Below, one piece after another: positions 19,261 through 30,714 of a stretch of DNA of 64,000 nucleotides; position 1 is the first letter of the stretch, and each line of letters opens with the position of its first letter. Under the pieces are notes generated by a model. That model did not search any database and was not told where the DNA came from. It worked only from the letters and a program-made list of their open reading frames with translations. The DNA is taken from NCBI GenBank assembly GCA_030323885.1, contig CM059194.1:27128363-27192362 (forward strand). The letters are read 5' to 3'. Source of the stretch: Branchipolynoe longqiensis. Lineage: Eukaryota; Annelida; Polychaeta; Phyllodocida; Polynoidae. Both the position numbers and the translations under genes were made by a program.

Positions 19261-21068
19261 GCCCTGCATTAAACCATCAACATGTTCACTGCATTAGATT
19301 CAGGTTAGAGCCCTGCATTAAACCATCAGCATGTTCAGTGCATTAGATTCAGGTTAGAGCCATGCATTAAACCATCAGCATGTTCAGTGCATTATATTCA
19401 GGTTAGAGCCCTGCATTAAACCATCAGCGTGTTCAGTGCATTCGATTCAGGATAGAGCCGTGCATTAAACCATTAGCATGTTCAGTGCATTAGATGCAGG
19501 TTAGAGCCATGCATTAAACTATCAGCCTGTTCAGAGCATTATATTCAGGTTAGAGCCCTGCATTAAACCATCAGCATGTTCAGTGCATTATATTCAGGTT
19601 TGAGCCCTGCATTAAACCATCAGCATGTTCAGTGCATTAGATTCAGATTAGAGCCCTGAATTAAACCATCAGCATGTCCAGTGCATTAGATTCAGGTTAG
19701 AGCCGTGCATTAAACCATTAGCATGTTCAGTACATTAGATTCAGGTTAGAGCCATGCATTAAACTATCAGCTTGTTCAGAGCATCAGATTCAGGTTAGAG
19801 CCCTGCATTAAACCATCAACATGTTCAGTGCATTATATTCAGATTAGAGTCCTGAATTAAACCATCAACATGTTCAGTGCATTAGATTCAGGTTAAAGCT
19901 CTGCATTAAACCATCAGCATGTTCAGTGCATTAGATTCAGATTAGAGTCCTGAAATAAACCATCAACATGTTCAGTGCATTAGATTCAGGTTAAAGCTCT
20001 GCATTAAACCATCAGCATGTTCAGTGCATTAGATTCAGGTTAGAGCCCTGCCTTAAACCATCAGCATGTTCAGTGCATTAGATTCAGGTTAGAGCTCTGC
20101 ATTAAACCATCAGCATGTTCAATGCATTAGATTCAGGTCAGAGCCCTGCATTAAACCATCAGCATGTTCAGTGCATTAGATTCAGGTTAGAGCTCTGCAA
20201 TAAACCATCAGCATGTTTTGTGCATTAGATTCAGGTTAGAGCCCTGCACTAAACCATCAGCATGTTCAATGCATTAGATTCAGGTTAGAGCCCTGCATTA
20301 AACCATCAGCATGCTCAATGCATTAGAATCAGGTTAGAGCCCTGCATTAAACCATCAGCATGTTCAATGCATTAGATTCAGGTTATAGCCCTGCATTAAA
20401 CCAGCAGTGTGTTCAATGCATTAGATTCAGGTTAGAGCACTGCATTAAACCATCAGTGTGTTCTGTGCATTAGATTCAGGTTAGAGCCCTGCATTAAAGC
20501 ATCAGCATGTTGAATGCATTAGATTCAGGCTGGAGCCCTGCATTAAACTATCAGTGTGTTCAGTGCATTAGATTCAGGTTAGAGCCCTGCATTAAACCAT
20601 CAGCATGTTCAATGCATTAGATTCAGGCTGGAGCCCTGCATTAAACTATCAGTGTGTTCAGTGCATTAGATTCAGGTTAGAGCCCTGCATTAAACCATCA
20701 GCATGTTCAATGCATTAGATTCAGGCTGGAGCCCTGCATTAAAATATCAGTGTGTTCAGTGCATTAGATTCAGGTTGGAGCCCTGCATTAAACCATCAAC
20801 AGGTTCAGTGCATTAGATTCAGGTTAGAGCCCTGCATTAAACCATCAACATGTTCAGTGCATTAGATTCAGGTTAGAGCTCTGCATTAAACCATCAGCAT
20901 GTTCAGTGCATTAGATTCAGGTTAGAGCCCTGCATTAGACCATCAGCATGTTCAGTGCATTAGGTTCAGGTTAGAGCCCTGCATTAAACCATCAACATGT
21001 TCAGTGCATTAGATTCAGGTTAGAGCCCTGCATTAAACCATCAGCATATTCAGTACATTAGATTCAGG
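19261..21068. repeat. 49-bp satellite array, left block
   Basis: About 37 units of 49 bp. Unit words are 'attcaggttagagccctg', 'cattaaaccatcagcatg' and 'ttcagtgcattag'. The unit contains two related halves, each with TGCATTA(A/G)A. Between about 20515 and 20813 a 98-bp dimer repeats three times, alternating an 'aggctggagcc' with 'atcagtgtgttcag' unit and a standard unit, so a higher-order repeat exists. The same array continues at 24085 after the LINE. Confidence 0.97.
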
Positions 21069-24000
21069 AGACAACTCTGGTCCCTCTGCGGGGAAGCCTT
21101 CTAATAGCTACAGTGGAGGCACCTTTCCTTCAACTATTAAGAAACCTAGTAATGACAATGTAAACCCAAAGCCTAAAATAGGAAGGTATGCATCTGATGT
21201 AAGGCAACTGAAAACTGGAGGAAAGGTGCTAAAGATTGGTACATGGAATGTACGAACATTGTACAAACCAGGCCGATATGACAACCTGAAAGTGGAAATG
21301 ACAGCGCTAAACCTTGACATCCTAGGTATAGCTGAGACGAGATGGACGGGTGACGGGAGGATAGGTGATAGTGAGGTAGATATGATATATTCTGGAGATG
21401 AAAAACATCAGTATGGCGTTGGAATTATGATGAAGAAGTCCATTGCCGCCACAATGATTGGATTCTGGCCAGTATCTGACAGAATTATTATGATGAAGCT
21501 GAGGGGAAAACCGTTCAATATAAACATTCTGCAAGTTTATGCACCAACCTCAGATCACGATGATGAAGAAGTCAACGAGTTCTATGACAGCATCAAAAAG
21601 GTAATGGAATACACCAAGTCTGGAGAAATAACAATTGTTATGGGCGATTGGAATGCGAAAGTTGGAGAACAACATGAATATCCAGTAACAGGAAGATTTG
21701 GCTTAGGTGAGAGAAATGATCGTGGTGAATACTTGATAAATTTCTGTTTGACATCAAAACTAGTAATTGCTAACACCTTATTTGAACATCCAAAGAGAAG
21801 ACTATATACATGGAAGAGCCCTGGTGATGTATGTCGGAACCAGATCGATTACATTCTTGTCAACCAACGATATCGAAATTGTATCAAACAGGCAAGGACA
21901 TATCCAGGTGCTGACATATGTTCGGATCATAATCCAGTAGTAATCAGTATGGTAGTGAAATTGAAACAGCAGAACAAAATTAAAAACAACATTCAAATGG
22001 ATATGAACATGTTAAAAGATGCAAAATACAGAACTAAGTATAATGTCTCTGTTCATAACAAATTCAGTGTACTGATGAATGAAGAAACTCCTCAGAGAGA
22101 GTATAACAACATTGAAATGGAATGGGAAGCTCTCAGAGAAAGCATGGTCAAGTCAGCAGAGGAGGTGTTACCAAATAAAAAACGAGAGACAAAGCAATCA
22201 TGGATGACGCAAACCATACTAGAAAAGATGGCAGAAAGGAAGAAAGTGAAAACCACTGATCCACCTAAATACAAACACCTGAAGAATGAAATAGAAGATG
22301 AATGCAAAAAAGCTAAAGATGAATGGTGGAATAAGAAGTGTGAAGTAGTGGAACAACTTGAGTCTCAACATCGTTCAAGAGAGATGCACAAGAAAGTGAA
22401 AGAGATAACAGGTCAAGGATACAGACAGAGAAGCAGTAAATGTATCAAGAACAAAGACGGCAAAATGCTCTTTGAAGAAGATGAAATAAAGTCCAGATGG
22501 GAAGAATATGTAAACGAACTATACAATGATGACAGAGGGAACCCACCCACAATTGAGAAAGAAGATGGGAATATTATATTAGTATCAGAGGTTGAGAAGG
22601 CTATCAATGATCTAAAGGCAGGTAAGGCTCCTGGAAGTGACCAGATAACATCAGAAATGATAAAAGGACTAGATGAAGTGGGGATTCAAATCATTCATAA
22701 GCTAGTAACTGACATCTATGAGACTGGATTTATACCATTGAATATGAATGAATCCATATTTGTACGACTCCCAAAGAAGCTAAAACCAACATTGTGTACT
22801 GAGTACAGAACACTAAGCCTGATGAGTCATATGTTGAAGATGATCCTGAAAATAATTTTACTGAGAAACAGACAGAAAATTGAAGAACAAATCAGTAACG
22901 TACAAAGTGGGTTTATATCTGGAAGAGGTACACGTGAAGGGATTTTCAATATGAGAATGATTTGTGAACGTTATTGTGAAGTGAACCAGGATGTTTATGC
23001 CTGCTTTATTGACTATGAGAAGGCCTTCGACCGAGTCAATCATGAACTGTTAATCAAATGTTTACAAGATATTGGTGTCAATGGCAAAGACATTAAACTA
23101 ATTGTGAACTTATACTGGACACAACGTGCATTTATAAAAATGGAGCAGGGCCTATCGGATGAAGTTATGATTAAACGAGGAGTTCGACAGGGGTGTGTAT
23201 TGTCACCATGTCTATTTAACCTGTACACAGAGATGATTTTCAGACACATTGAAGATTGCAAGGGAGTGACAATAGGTGGCATGAACGTCAACAATCTTAG
23301 ATATGCCGATGACAGTGTAATACTAGCAGACAGTGAGAAAAACCTACAAGATATAGTGAATAGAATCAATAAAGCTGGAATACTATTCAACATGAAGATG
23401 AATGCCAGGAAGACCAAAACAATGGTTATAAGTAAAAAGACAGATAAACCAAATGTCAATATAACCATAGATGGCACAAACATAGAACAAGTATCCGAAT
23501 TCATATATCTCGGACAAAAGATTACAAATGATGGGAGATGTGAGGAAGAAATTAAAAGAAGGATAACAATAGCCCGAACAACATTCTCCAAAATGTATAG
23601 AGTGTTAACATCAAGTAAGATATTAATACAAACAAGGAAGCGTATTCTTCAGTGTTATGTGTGGTCTACTCTAATGTATGGGGCAGAGACATGGACAATC
23701 TCTAAGAAAATGTACAAACGTTTAGCAGCATTTGAGATGTGGACTTATCGAAGGATGATGAAAATATCATGGACAAAGAAGATCACCAACAAAGAAGTTC
23801 TCAGAAAAATTAAAAATAAGAAAAGCTTGTTTGCCACTATACAGACAAAGAAACTTATTTATTTTGGCCACATCATTCGTCAGAGTTCAATATACCGTAC
23901 ATTGTTGGAAGGGAAGGTGAATGGCAGCAGAGGGAGAGGGAGACCAAGAACATCATGGTTTACAAATATTTCACAGTGGACAGGCTTGAATTATTCACAG

Positions 24001-24084
24001 TCTATCAGAACAGCACAACATCGGGACAAGTGGAGAACCATTGCATCCAACCCTCGACTAGAGGATGGAACTATTGATTGATTG
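21069..24084 (+). mobile_element. RTE-like LINE inserted in the 49-bp satellite
   Basis: A 3,016-bp element with a direct repeat AGATTCAGG at 21060-21068 and 24085-24093, a 9-bp duplication of satellite sequence. It ends three bases after the ORF stop in a short (ATTG)n tail, the near-absent 3' UTR with a simple-repeat tail typical of RTE-type elements. The reading frame is open into the left boundary, so this copy is probably 5' truncated. A 5'-truncated relative lies at 44188-44445. Confidence 0.93.
21226..24081 (+). CDS. LINE endonuclease-reverse transcriptase (ORF2-like)
   Basis: About 951 residues without a stop. The N-terminal APE-type endonuclease has NVRTL at residues 8-12, ETRW near 36, GDWNAKVG near 139-146 and SDHNPV near 233. 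The reverse transcriptase has the motif-A segment DYEKAFDRV near 595, GVRQGCVLSP near 652 and the active-site YADD near 693. The C-terminus carries GRGRPRTSW near 904 and ends at the element end. The first codon given is GTG; the frame is open upstream to 21037 in the satellite with no ATG, and the first in-frame ATG (21298, residue 25) would remove the endonuclease Asn. So the true N-terminus is probably missing. The protein would nick target DNA and prime reverse transcription on the element RNA. All catalytic motifs look intact. Confidence 0.93.
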   Translation: MLKIGTWNVRTLYKPGRYDNLKVEMTALNLDILGIAETRWTGDGRIGDSEVDMIYSGDEKHQYGVGIMMKKSIAATMIGFWPVSDRIIMMKLRGKPFNINILQVYAPTSDHDDEEVNEFYDSIKKVMEYTKSGEITIVMGDWNAKVGEQHEYPVTGRFGLGERNDRGEYLINFCLTSKLVIANTLFEHPKRRLYTWKSPGDVCRNQIDYILVNQRYRNCIKQARTYPGADICSDHNPVVISMVVKLKQQNKIKNNIQMDMNMLKDAKYRTKYNVSVHNKFSVLMNEETPQREYNNIEMEWEALRESMVKSAEEVLPNKKRETKQSWMTQTILEKMAERKKVKTTDPPKYKHLKNEIEDECKKAKDEWWNKKCEVVEQLESQHRSREMHKKVKEITGQGYRQRSSKCIKNKDGKMLFEEDEIKSRWEEYVNELYNDDRGNPPTIEKEDGNIILVSEVEKAINDLKAGKAPGSDQITSEMIKGLDEVGIQIIHKLVTDIYETGFIPLNMNESIFVRLPKKLKPTLCTEYRTLSLMSHMLKMILKIILLRNRQKIEEQISNVQSGFISGRGTREGIFNMRMICERYCEVNQDVYACFIDYEKAFDRVNHELLIKCLQDIGVNGKDIKLIVNLYWTQRAFIKMEQGLSDEVMIKRGVRQGCVLSPCLFNLYTEMIFRHIEDCKGVTIGGMNVNNLRYADDSVILADSEKNLQDIVNRINKAGILFNMKMNARKTKTMVISKKTDKPNVNITIDGTNIEQVSEFIYLGQKITNDGRCEEEIKRRITIARTTFSKMYRVLTSSKILIQTRKRILQCYVWSTLMYGAETWTISKKMYKRLAAFEMWTYRRMMKISWTKKITNKEVLRKIKNKKSLFATIQTKKLIYFGHIIRQSSIYRTLLEGKVNGSRGRGRPRTSWFTNISQWTGLNYSQSIRTAQHRDKWRTIASNPRLEDGTID

Positions 24085-26051
24085 AGATTCAGGTTAGAGC
24101 CCTGCATTAGACCATCAGCATGTTCAGTGCATTATATTCAGGTTAGAGCCCTGCATTAAACCATCAGCATGTTCAATGCATTAGATTCAGGTTAGAGCCC
24201 TGCATTAGACCATCAACATGTTCAGTGCATTTGATTCAGGTTAGAGCCCTGCATTAAACCATCAACATGTTCAGTGCATTAGATTCAGGTTAGAGCCCTG
24301 CATTAAACCATCAACATGTTCAGTGCATTAGATTCTGGTTAAAGCCCTGCATTAAACCATCAGCATGTTCAGTGCATTAGATTCAGGTTACAGCCCTGCA
24401 TTAGACCATCAGCATGTTCAGTGCATTAGATTCAGGTTAGAGCTCTGCATTAAACCATAAGCATGTTCAGTGCATTATGTTAAGGTTAGAGCCCTGCAGT
24501 ATACCATCAGCATGTTCAGTGCATTAGATTCAGGTTAGAGCCCTGCATTAAACCATCAACATGTTCAGAGCATTAGATTCAGGTTAGAGCCCTGCATTAA
24601 ACCATCAACATGTTCAGTGCATTAGATTCAGGTTAGAGCCCTGCATTAAACCATCAGCATGTTCAGTGCATTAGATTCAGGTTAGAGCCCTGCATTAAAC
24701 CATCAGCATGTTCAGTGCATTAGATTCAGGTTAGAGCCCTGCATTAAACCATCAACATGTCCAGTGCATCAGATCCAGGTTAGAGCCCTGCATTAAACCA
24801 TCAGCATGTTCAGTGCATTAGATTCAGGTTAGAGCCCTGCATTAAACCATCAGCATGTTTTGTGCATTAGATGCAGGTTAGAGCCATGCATTAAACCATC
24901 AGCATGTTCAATGCATTAGATTCAGGTTAAAGCCCTGCATTAAACCATCAGCATCTTCTGTGCATTAGATTCAGGTTAGAGCCCTGCATTAAACCATCAG
25001 CATGTTCAATGCATTAGATTCAGGTTAGATCCTTGCATTAAACCATCAGTGTGTTCTGTGCATTAGATTCAGGTTAGAGCCCTGCATTAAACCATCAGCG
25101 TGTTCAGTGCATTAGATTCAGGTTTGAGCCCTTCATTAAACCATCAGCATGTTCTGTGCATTAGATTCAGGTTAGAGCCCTGCATTAAACCATCAGAATG
25201 TTCAGTGCATTAGATTCAGGTTAGAGCCCTGCATTAAACCATCAACATGTTCAGTGCATTATATTCAGGTTGGAGCCCTGCATTAACCCATCAGCATGTT
25301 CAGTGCATTAGATTCAGGTTAGAGCCCTGCATTAAACCAGCAGCATGTTCAGTGCATTAGATTCAGGCTGGAGCCCTGCATTAAACCATCAGCATGTTCA
25401 GTGCATTAGATTCAGGTTAGAGCCCTGCATTAAACCATCAGCATGTTGAATGCATTAGATTCAGGTTGGAGACCTGCATTAAACCATCAGCATGTTCAGT
25501 GCATTAGATTCATGTTAGAGCCCTGCATTAAACCATCAGCATATTGAATGCATTAGATTCAGGTTGGAGCCCTGCATTAAACCATCAACATGTTCAGTGC
25601 ATTAGATTCAGGTTAGAGCCCTGCATTACACCATCAGCATGTTCAGTGCATTATATTCAGGTTGGAGCTCTGCATTAAACCATCAGCAGGTCCAGTGCAT
25701 TAGATTCAGGTTAGAGCCATGCATTAAACCATCAGCATCTTCAGTGCATTATATTCAGGTTAGAGCCCTGCATTAAACCATCAGCATCTTCAGTGCATTA
25801 GATTCAGGTTAGAGCTCTGCATTAAACCATCAGCAGGTTCAGTGCATTAGATTCAGGTTAGAGCCATGCATTAAACCATCAGCATCTTCAGTGCATTATA
25901 TTCAGGTTAGAGCCCTGCATTAAACCATCAGCATGTTCAGTGCATTAGATCCAGGCTAGAGCCCTGCATTAAACCATCAACATGTTCAGTGCATTAGATT
26001 CTGGTTAGAGCCCTGCATTAAACAATCAGTGTGTTCAGTGCATTAGATTCA
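24085..26051. repeat. 49-bp satellite array, right block
   Basis: About 40 further units in the same orientation and phase as the left block. Variant units ('catgttgaatgcatt', 'catcttcagtgc') are interspersed. It ends abruptly at 'gattcatatgcagatg'. Confidence 0.97.
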
Positions 26052-26184
26052 TATGCAGATGAGATTTGGGTTGGGATTCTCGGAACTCTTTGATCACTGT
26101 TTTACCAACATATATTCCCAACTATTTGGAGTGAGGCGTGCTGGTGTAGTGTTGTGTCGTATGCATATATAATTAAGACTTTTA

Positions 26185-26207
26185 CATATATATATATATA
26201 TATATAC
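26185..26207. repeat. (TA)n microsatellite
   Basis: About eleven TA units. Confidence 0.9.
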
Positions 26208-26253
26208 AGGTAGGTGTGGCTAGGTTGGCAAAAGGAAAAGTCCCATTTATAAT

Positions 26254-26577
26254 GGCATAGCCGTAGCTAGAAATTTTTGTTTCGGTGGAAAGTATTTTTA
26301 GGGTGAAAGATAAATTCTTGGAAAGAAGGAGTGCTGAAGGCTTGAAGAACTAGGGGGATCTGTGGGTATTCCCCCTCCTCGGCTCTCCCGCCCCCCAAGG
26401 AAATCTAGAGGCTCTGAAATGTCATTTCCTGCAATTTCAGGAAGGTTACATACAGATTTTTGTTTGGCGGGGATGACGGCGTTGGGGGAATTGTTTCCCC
26501 CACCCCACTAGCTACGACCCTGTTGGCGGGACTTGGGGCGTTGGGGGAATTGTTTCCCCCACCCCGATAGCTACGCT
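26254..26577. mobile_element. short inverted-repeat element with internal duplicated end
   Basis: Left 'gcatagccgtagctag'; right 'actagctacgaccctg' at about 26508-26523, and a second right-end-like copy 'gatagctacgcttcc' at 26564-26578. The segment 'gcgttgggggaattgtttcc' occurs twice (26481 and 26539). Non-coding. It abuts the LINE 3' end at 26579. Confidence 0.6.
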
Positions 26578-26578
26578 T

Positions 26579-29500
26579 CCAGCCGTTGGAGTGGTCGCAT
26601 TTCATCTATACATAGTGGAAGTGGAATGTGTTGCATTGTGTGCAGCACAACCCATTCTGACATAAAAGAAAGTGGGGGAGTAGCCTATGCTGCATAGTGT
26701 ACAGCATATGTACTGAACATAGTGCAAGGTATATGCATCAAGATTGAGTGTGCAGTAATGTACACTAGTGGTTAAATCATATGCTGTGTTTGTATATCAG
26801 TTAGATTTGGTTTTAATAACGGTTAGTCTTTAAATAGTGCCATGTTGTATATGTATAGTGGTTTATATTGTGTGCATTGCTGGTTGAAGATGTAGTTATG
26901 TAGTGGTGGTAATGGGTCTAAAGTAGGGGTAGTGATTCTCGAGTCATTGAGTTATAATAGTTGTTTTGTCAAATGTGGATGGGGGGGAGGGGTTCATGGG
27001 TAGGGGGCACGGACACGCAGGGAGAGAGCAGGCATGAGAGAGGGCGAAGTCAATGGGTCGTTCAGCAGGTCGTATTATATATTTGCAGTGCCAGGATTTG
27101 GGCCTGAATAACCAGGTGAGCTCTGTATGCATTTTTAAAGGCAAGGATCGAACCCGCTTCTCTGGTTTTGGTTGGGAGCTCATTCCACATGACACTTCCT
27201 TTGTAAATCGGAGCTCTCATTAACTTATTTGTATTAGGGTTGGGCACCCCAAGCAGAGTCGATGTCCCTCTTCTCGTTACCCTGGTTGTGCGATCTATGT
27301 ATTTGTCATCACTCGCACGTTTATACATCAACGTCATTAGGTGTAGGTTCCTACGTACATCCAGAGTGTCCAGCCCTGCTCTCCTATGCATTTCAACCAC
27401 ACTTAGTATCTTGCCTTTGAATACTGTTCTGAGGGCTCTGTTTTGCGTTCTTTGTAATTTGGTCTCTTGCTGCTTCGTTAGTAATCCATAGATGATATCA
27501 TTGTAGTCTATAATTGGTAATATTGTTGACTTGTACAGCTGCAGCGCAGTATTCTCACTTACATATAACCTTATTTTTCTGAATGTGTTCATTTTTAGTG
27601 CCAGTGTTTGGTTAAGTCTTGCCAGCTGTTGGGTACCAGTTAGAGTTGCATCGAGAGTTGTGCCTAGGTACTTATAGGAGTTCACTTCACGGAGCACTAA
27701 GCCACCCATCTGCAGTTGTATTGGCCGGGCCCTCACCTTCCTGGCTTTGGTTCCATAGATTATGTACTCAGTTTTAGTGCCATTTAGTGTTAGTTTATTC
27801 TCATGGCACCATGTGTTCCGTCCATCCAGCGCCATTCCAGCCTCGGTTGCGGCTATGGCAAGGTCATTGTTATGTATTGTTAGTGCTGCATCATCGGCAA
27901 ATAATGTGAAAGATGCTTTGTTGGAAACTAGAGGTAGGTCATTTATAAATATTAGAAACAGTAGGGGTCCCAGAGTGGAGCCCTGTGGAACTCCTGTTTT
28001 TATTTCTCGAGTGGTTGAGTTGGTGTCACTTAGTTTTGTGTATTGCTTCCTATTGCTGAGGTAATTCATGAGGAAGCTATGTGCTCTATTGCCTAGCCCA
28101 GCTCGTTCTATTTTATGCATGAGGATTTTGTGGTCGATTGTATCAAATGCTTTCTTGAAATCAAGGAAGACTGCGATAGTAAGATCACCCTTGTCTATGT
28201 TTGACAAAAGTTTGTCCAGTAGAGACGCCAGTGCCCCGGTGGTGGACCTATTTTTCCTGAAGCCATTTTGCTGGTAGGTCAAATAGTTAGAGGACTCAAG
28301 GAATGTCTTAATTTGGTCATGTATTATTTGTTCTATGATCTTGCCAGGCAGTGGGAGGATCGATATTGGGCGTAGTTCACTACAGGTTTGCGGGATGTTG
28401 ACTTTAGGTATGGGTGTCACTGTGGCCACTTTCCAGTCATCAGGGAAGATGCCTGTACTGATTATTAGGTTATATAAATGTGTAAATTCTTCACTCAGTG
28501 TTGTGATCGCACTTTTTATCAAAGTGGTACTGATGTCCTTCATTCCTGATGATTTGTAGATAGATATTTTGTTAGTTCTATCAAGGATTTCATCCTGGGT
28601 GGTTTCCAGAAGGTCATACTTTTCTTTATTTAGTTTGGCATGGAAGGTTTTGTGTTGATCATCCTTCTGTTTGAATTTATTGGCTAGTTTCTCATCTATA
28701 TCTATGAAATAGTTATTGATTTCCTCTGCCAGTAATTCATCTGGGATTTTAATACCAGTCTCTTCACTTGCAAGGCCACTGATTCTTGTCTCTTTTTTAG
28801 GTTTGATTTGGTTTATTTCATACCAACATTTTCTGGCATTCTGTTTATATTTGTCTATCTGGACTTGATAATACCTTGCTTTGGCTTTCCTTACTTCACT
28901 CCTAGCCTTTCTGACCATACATTTAGCTATGAATTCATCCCCTGGATCTTTTGTTTTCTCAAACTTTTGGATAAAGTAATCTCTATCCTTTTGAAGCTCT
29001 AGTAGTTCATCATTAAGGTAACCTCCCATGGTGATTCTGGTGGTGATCTCGGTTAGGGGCCAGTGCCTGTCATCTGCAATAGTGATTGTTGCGCTTAGCA
29101 TATCCCAACATAGGTTGGGGTCTCTCATATCCAGAAATTCAGCACTGTTTATTTCTTTGAGTGTGCCGGCCAATTCATTAAAATTGCAGTTCCTATAAGA
29201 GCGTCGTCCCCAGTGGGTGGTGATTCTTTTGCCATTTCTTATTTTTTTCTTTATTATAAATATTGGTTTGTGGTCGCTTATGTTATAGTTAAGGACTCCA
29301 GCCTTTGTACAATGTTTGATATTGGTAAGTGCCAGGTCTATTGTTTTGTTAGTGGTTTTAGTTACCCTGGTTGGTTGCTGGATCATTTGTTGCAACTCAT
29401 GTTCAGCTGCAAGTTGCTTTATTATCCCTCCCATCATAGGCCTCTTGCCATTATATTCTTCATTGAAGTCGCCAATGAGGAGTATCTCATATTTATCGAT

Positions 29501-30045
29501 ATTGGCTATATTATTCAAAGAGTTACTTATTTGCCCAATTCCTTCGTTTAGGTTGCCATTTGGGGGTCTATATACATTGCCGATGAGTATTAGTTTTGTA
29601 TGGGGTCTGGTGACTACAGCCCACTGTAGTTCAATATTGTTATTTGATAGGTTATGCTCAGAATGTTTACCTGCATCAACCTGGAGATCTTGCTTAAAGT
29701 AAATACCTAGTCCACCACAAGCTTTGGTCTGCCCACTAAGTTGCTTTGTTTTTCTATCAGCCCTTATAAATTGGTAACCTGGTATAGATGTGAGTCTGTC
29801 TTTAACTGTTCTATTGAGCCATGTTTCTGATATAGTGAAGACATCAAAACCAGACCCGGGTAGGTCGGCTCTTAGCTGGTTGATCTTATGTGTGAGGCTA
29901 CGTATGTTTAGGTGGCCAATCTTTAGTCCTGGCAGGCCCTTCAGATCTGTTAGAGGAAGTGCGCCCAGATGACACGGTCCCAAGGGCTCCAGGCCACCAT
30001 CAGCCTTGACTTGTAAGTCCTTTAGTGTGTGGAAAATGAGTATGC
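26579..30045 (-). mobile_element. CR1/Jockey-type LINE, minus strand
   Basis: The ORF (27062-29983) is followed by a 3' UTR of about 480 bp (26579-27061). The same 3' UTR occurs at 35232-36494 in the opposite orientation, which fixes the element 3' end near 'ccaacggctgg'. The 5' boundary is uncertain: the frame stays open to about 30050. Confidence 0.85.
27062..29983 (-). CDS. LINE endonuclease-reverse transcriptase (CR1/Jockey-like)
   Basis: About 973 residues without a stop. The endonuclease has GHLNIRSL near residue 23, SETWL near 52, GNVYRPPN near 137, LIGDFNE near 167 and ISDHKPI near 233. The reverse transcriptase has ELRPISILP, then LDFKKAFDTI near 606, GVPQGSTLGPLLF near 662 and FADD near 694. 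The C-terminal part has the WNELP motif found near the end of CR1/Jockey-type proteins. The stated start is a TTG; no ATG precedes the endonuclease in this frame, which runs open to about 30050, so the copy may be 5' truncated or use a start I cannot see. It differs from the LINE at 21 kb in the RT motifs (FADD against YADD) and in having a long 3' UTR. Confidence 0.93.
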   Translation of the reverse strand: MGPCHLGALPLTDLKGLPGLKIGHLNIRSLTHKINQLRADLPGSGFDVFTISETWLNRTVKDRLTSIPGYQFIRADRKTKQLSGQTKACGGLGIYFKQDLQVDAGKHSEHNLSNNNIELQWAVVTRPHTKLILIGNVYRPPNGNLNEGIGQISNSLNNIANIDKYEILLIGDFNEEYNGKRPMMGGIIKQLAAEHELQQMIQQPTRVTKTTNKTIDLALTNIKHCTKAGVLNYNISDHKPIFIIKKKIRNGKRITTHWGRRSYRNCNFNELAGTLKEINSAEFLDMRDPNLCWDMLSATITIADDRHWPLTEITTRITMGGYLNDELLELQKDRDYFIQKFEKTKDPGDEFIAKCMVRKARSEVRKAKARYYQVQIDKYKQNARKCWYEINQIKPKKETRISGLASEETGIKIPDELLAEEINNYFIDIDEKLANKFKQKDDQHKTFHAKLNKEKYDLLETTQDEILDRTNKISIYKSSGMKDISTTLIKSAITTLSEEFTHLYNLIISTGIFPDDWKVATVTPIPKVNIPQTCSELRPISILPLPGKIIEQIIHDQIKTFLESSNYLTYQQNGFRKNRSTTGALASLLDKLLSNIDKGDLTIAVFLDFKKAFDTIDHKILMHKIERAGLGNRAHSFLMNYLSNRKQYTKLSDTNSTTREIKTGVPQGSTLGPLLFLIFINDLPLVSNKASFTLFADDAALTIHNNDLAIAATEAGMALDGRNTWCHENKLTLNGTKTEYIIYGTKARKVRARPIQLQMGGLVLREVNSYKYLGTTLDATLTGTQQLARLNQTLALKMNTFRKIRLYVSENTALQLYKSTILPIIDYNDIIYGLLTKQQETKLQRTQNRALRTVFKGKILSVVEMHRRAGLDTLDVRRNLHLMTLMYKRASDDKYIDRTTRVTRRGTSTLLGVPNPNTNKLMRAPIYKGSVMWNELPTKTREAGSILAFKNAYRAHLVIQAQILALQIYNTTC

Positions 30046-30049
30046 TTTG

Positions 30050-30424
30050 TTGGATGAATTAGAGTGGTTATCGGGAACTTCAATCGATGATTTACTGCAC
30101 CAACCCATCCTCTAACATCAGTGGCAAGAACTTGTGTTCTGGTTAGGAATTCAAAACTAATGCATTGAATTGAACCCAAAACCACAGATGCCAGCACAAA
30201 GCTACAGGAAAATAGAATAGGAATAACAAATATAATTTCACATTTTAAAAGGTGCACTGATGTGAAGCACATTCACCACAACTCAAAGAGGCGAGATCTA
30301 GAATAAAAGATATTTTTATGGTAATTTTTTTATTATTTCATTAATGTTTTCATTCATTATGATAGTTAATAGCAAGTACAGAGAATATATGTAGCATTTG
30401 TAAAGAACCAACGTCTGGACAAGT
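30050..30424. other. no recognisable feature
   Basis: AT-rich DNA between the LINE 5' side and a foldback half-element. The minus-strand frame 30000-30272 overlaps the LINE in another register and has no motif. Confidence 0.4.
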
Positions 30425-30562
30425 TGACTTCTGGATACTGAATGGTTTATTCCCAATCCAGGGCCCGAGCCGCCGGCACCCTCAGTCTGTGACGTCATCT
30501 CATTTACATATTCCTTTGTTCTCAGTACGTACCTGGATGTCTTTTACGCATATATTACAGCG
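30425..30562. mobile_element. half copy of the palindromic element found at 39169-39441
   Basis: Shares 'gacgtcatctcatttacata', 'ccgccggcaccct' and the end 'cgcatatattaca' with the right arm of the palindrome at 39 kb. The left arm is missing. Confidence 0.75.
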
Positions 30563-30714
30563 TCCAGTGCAGGCCTCTGATGCGAGTTATTGTCAAGAAA
30601 ATTATAATTCATTAAATTTAGAGCCGGATAATTCTGGAACTAGAGAAATCTAGATTTAGCGCTAGATATGTTTAGAGTTAATAATTTAGGGACTGGTTGT
30701 TACTTATGCTTACG

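Noticed and set aside
19261..26051. CRISPR-like array
   Set aside because: The 49-bp units are contiguous with no unique spacers; it is a satellite in a eukaryotic context.
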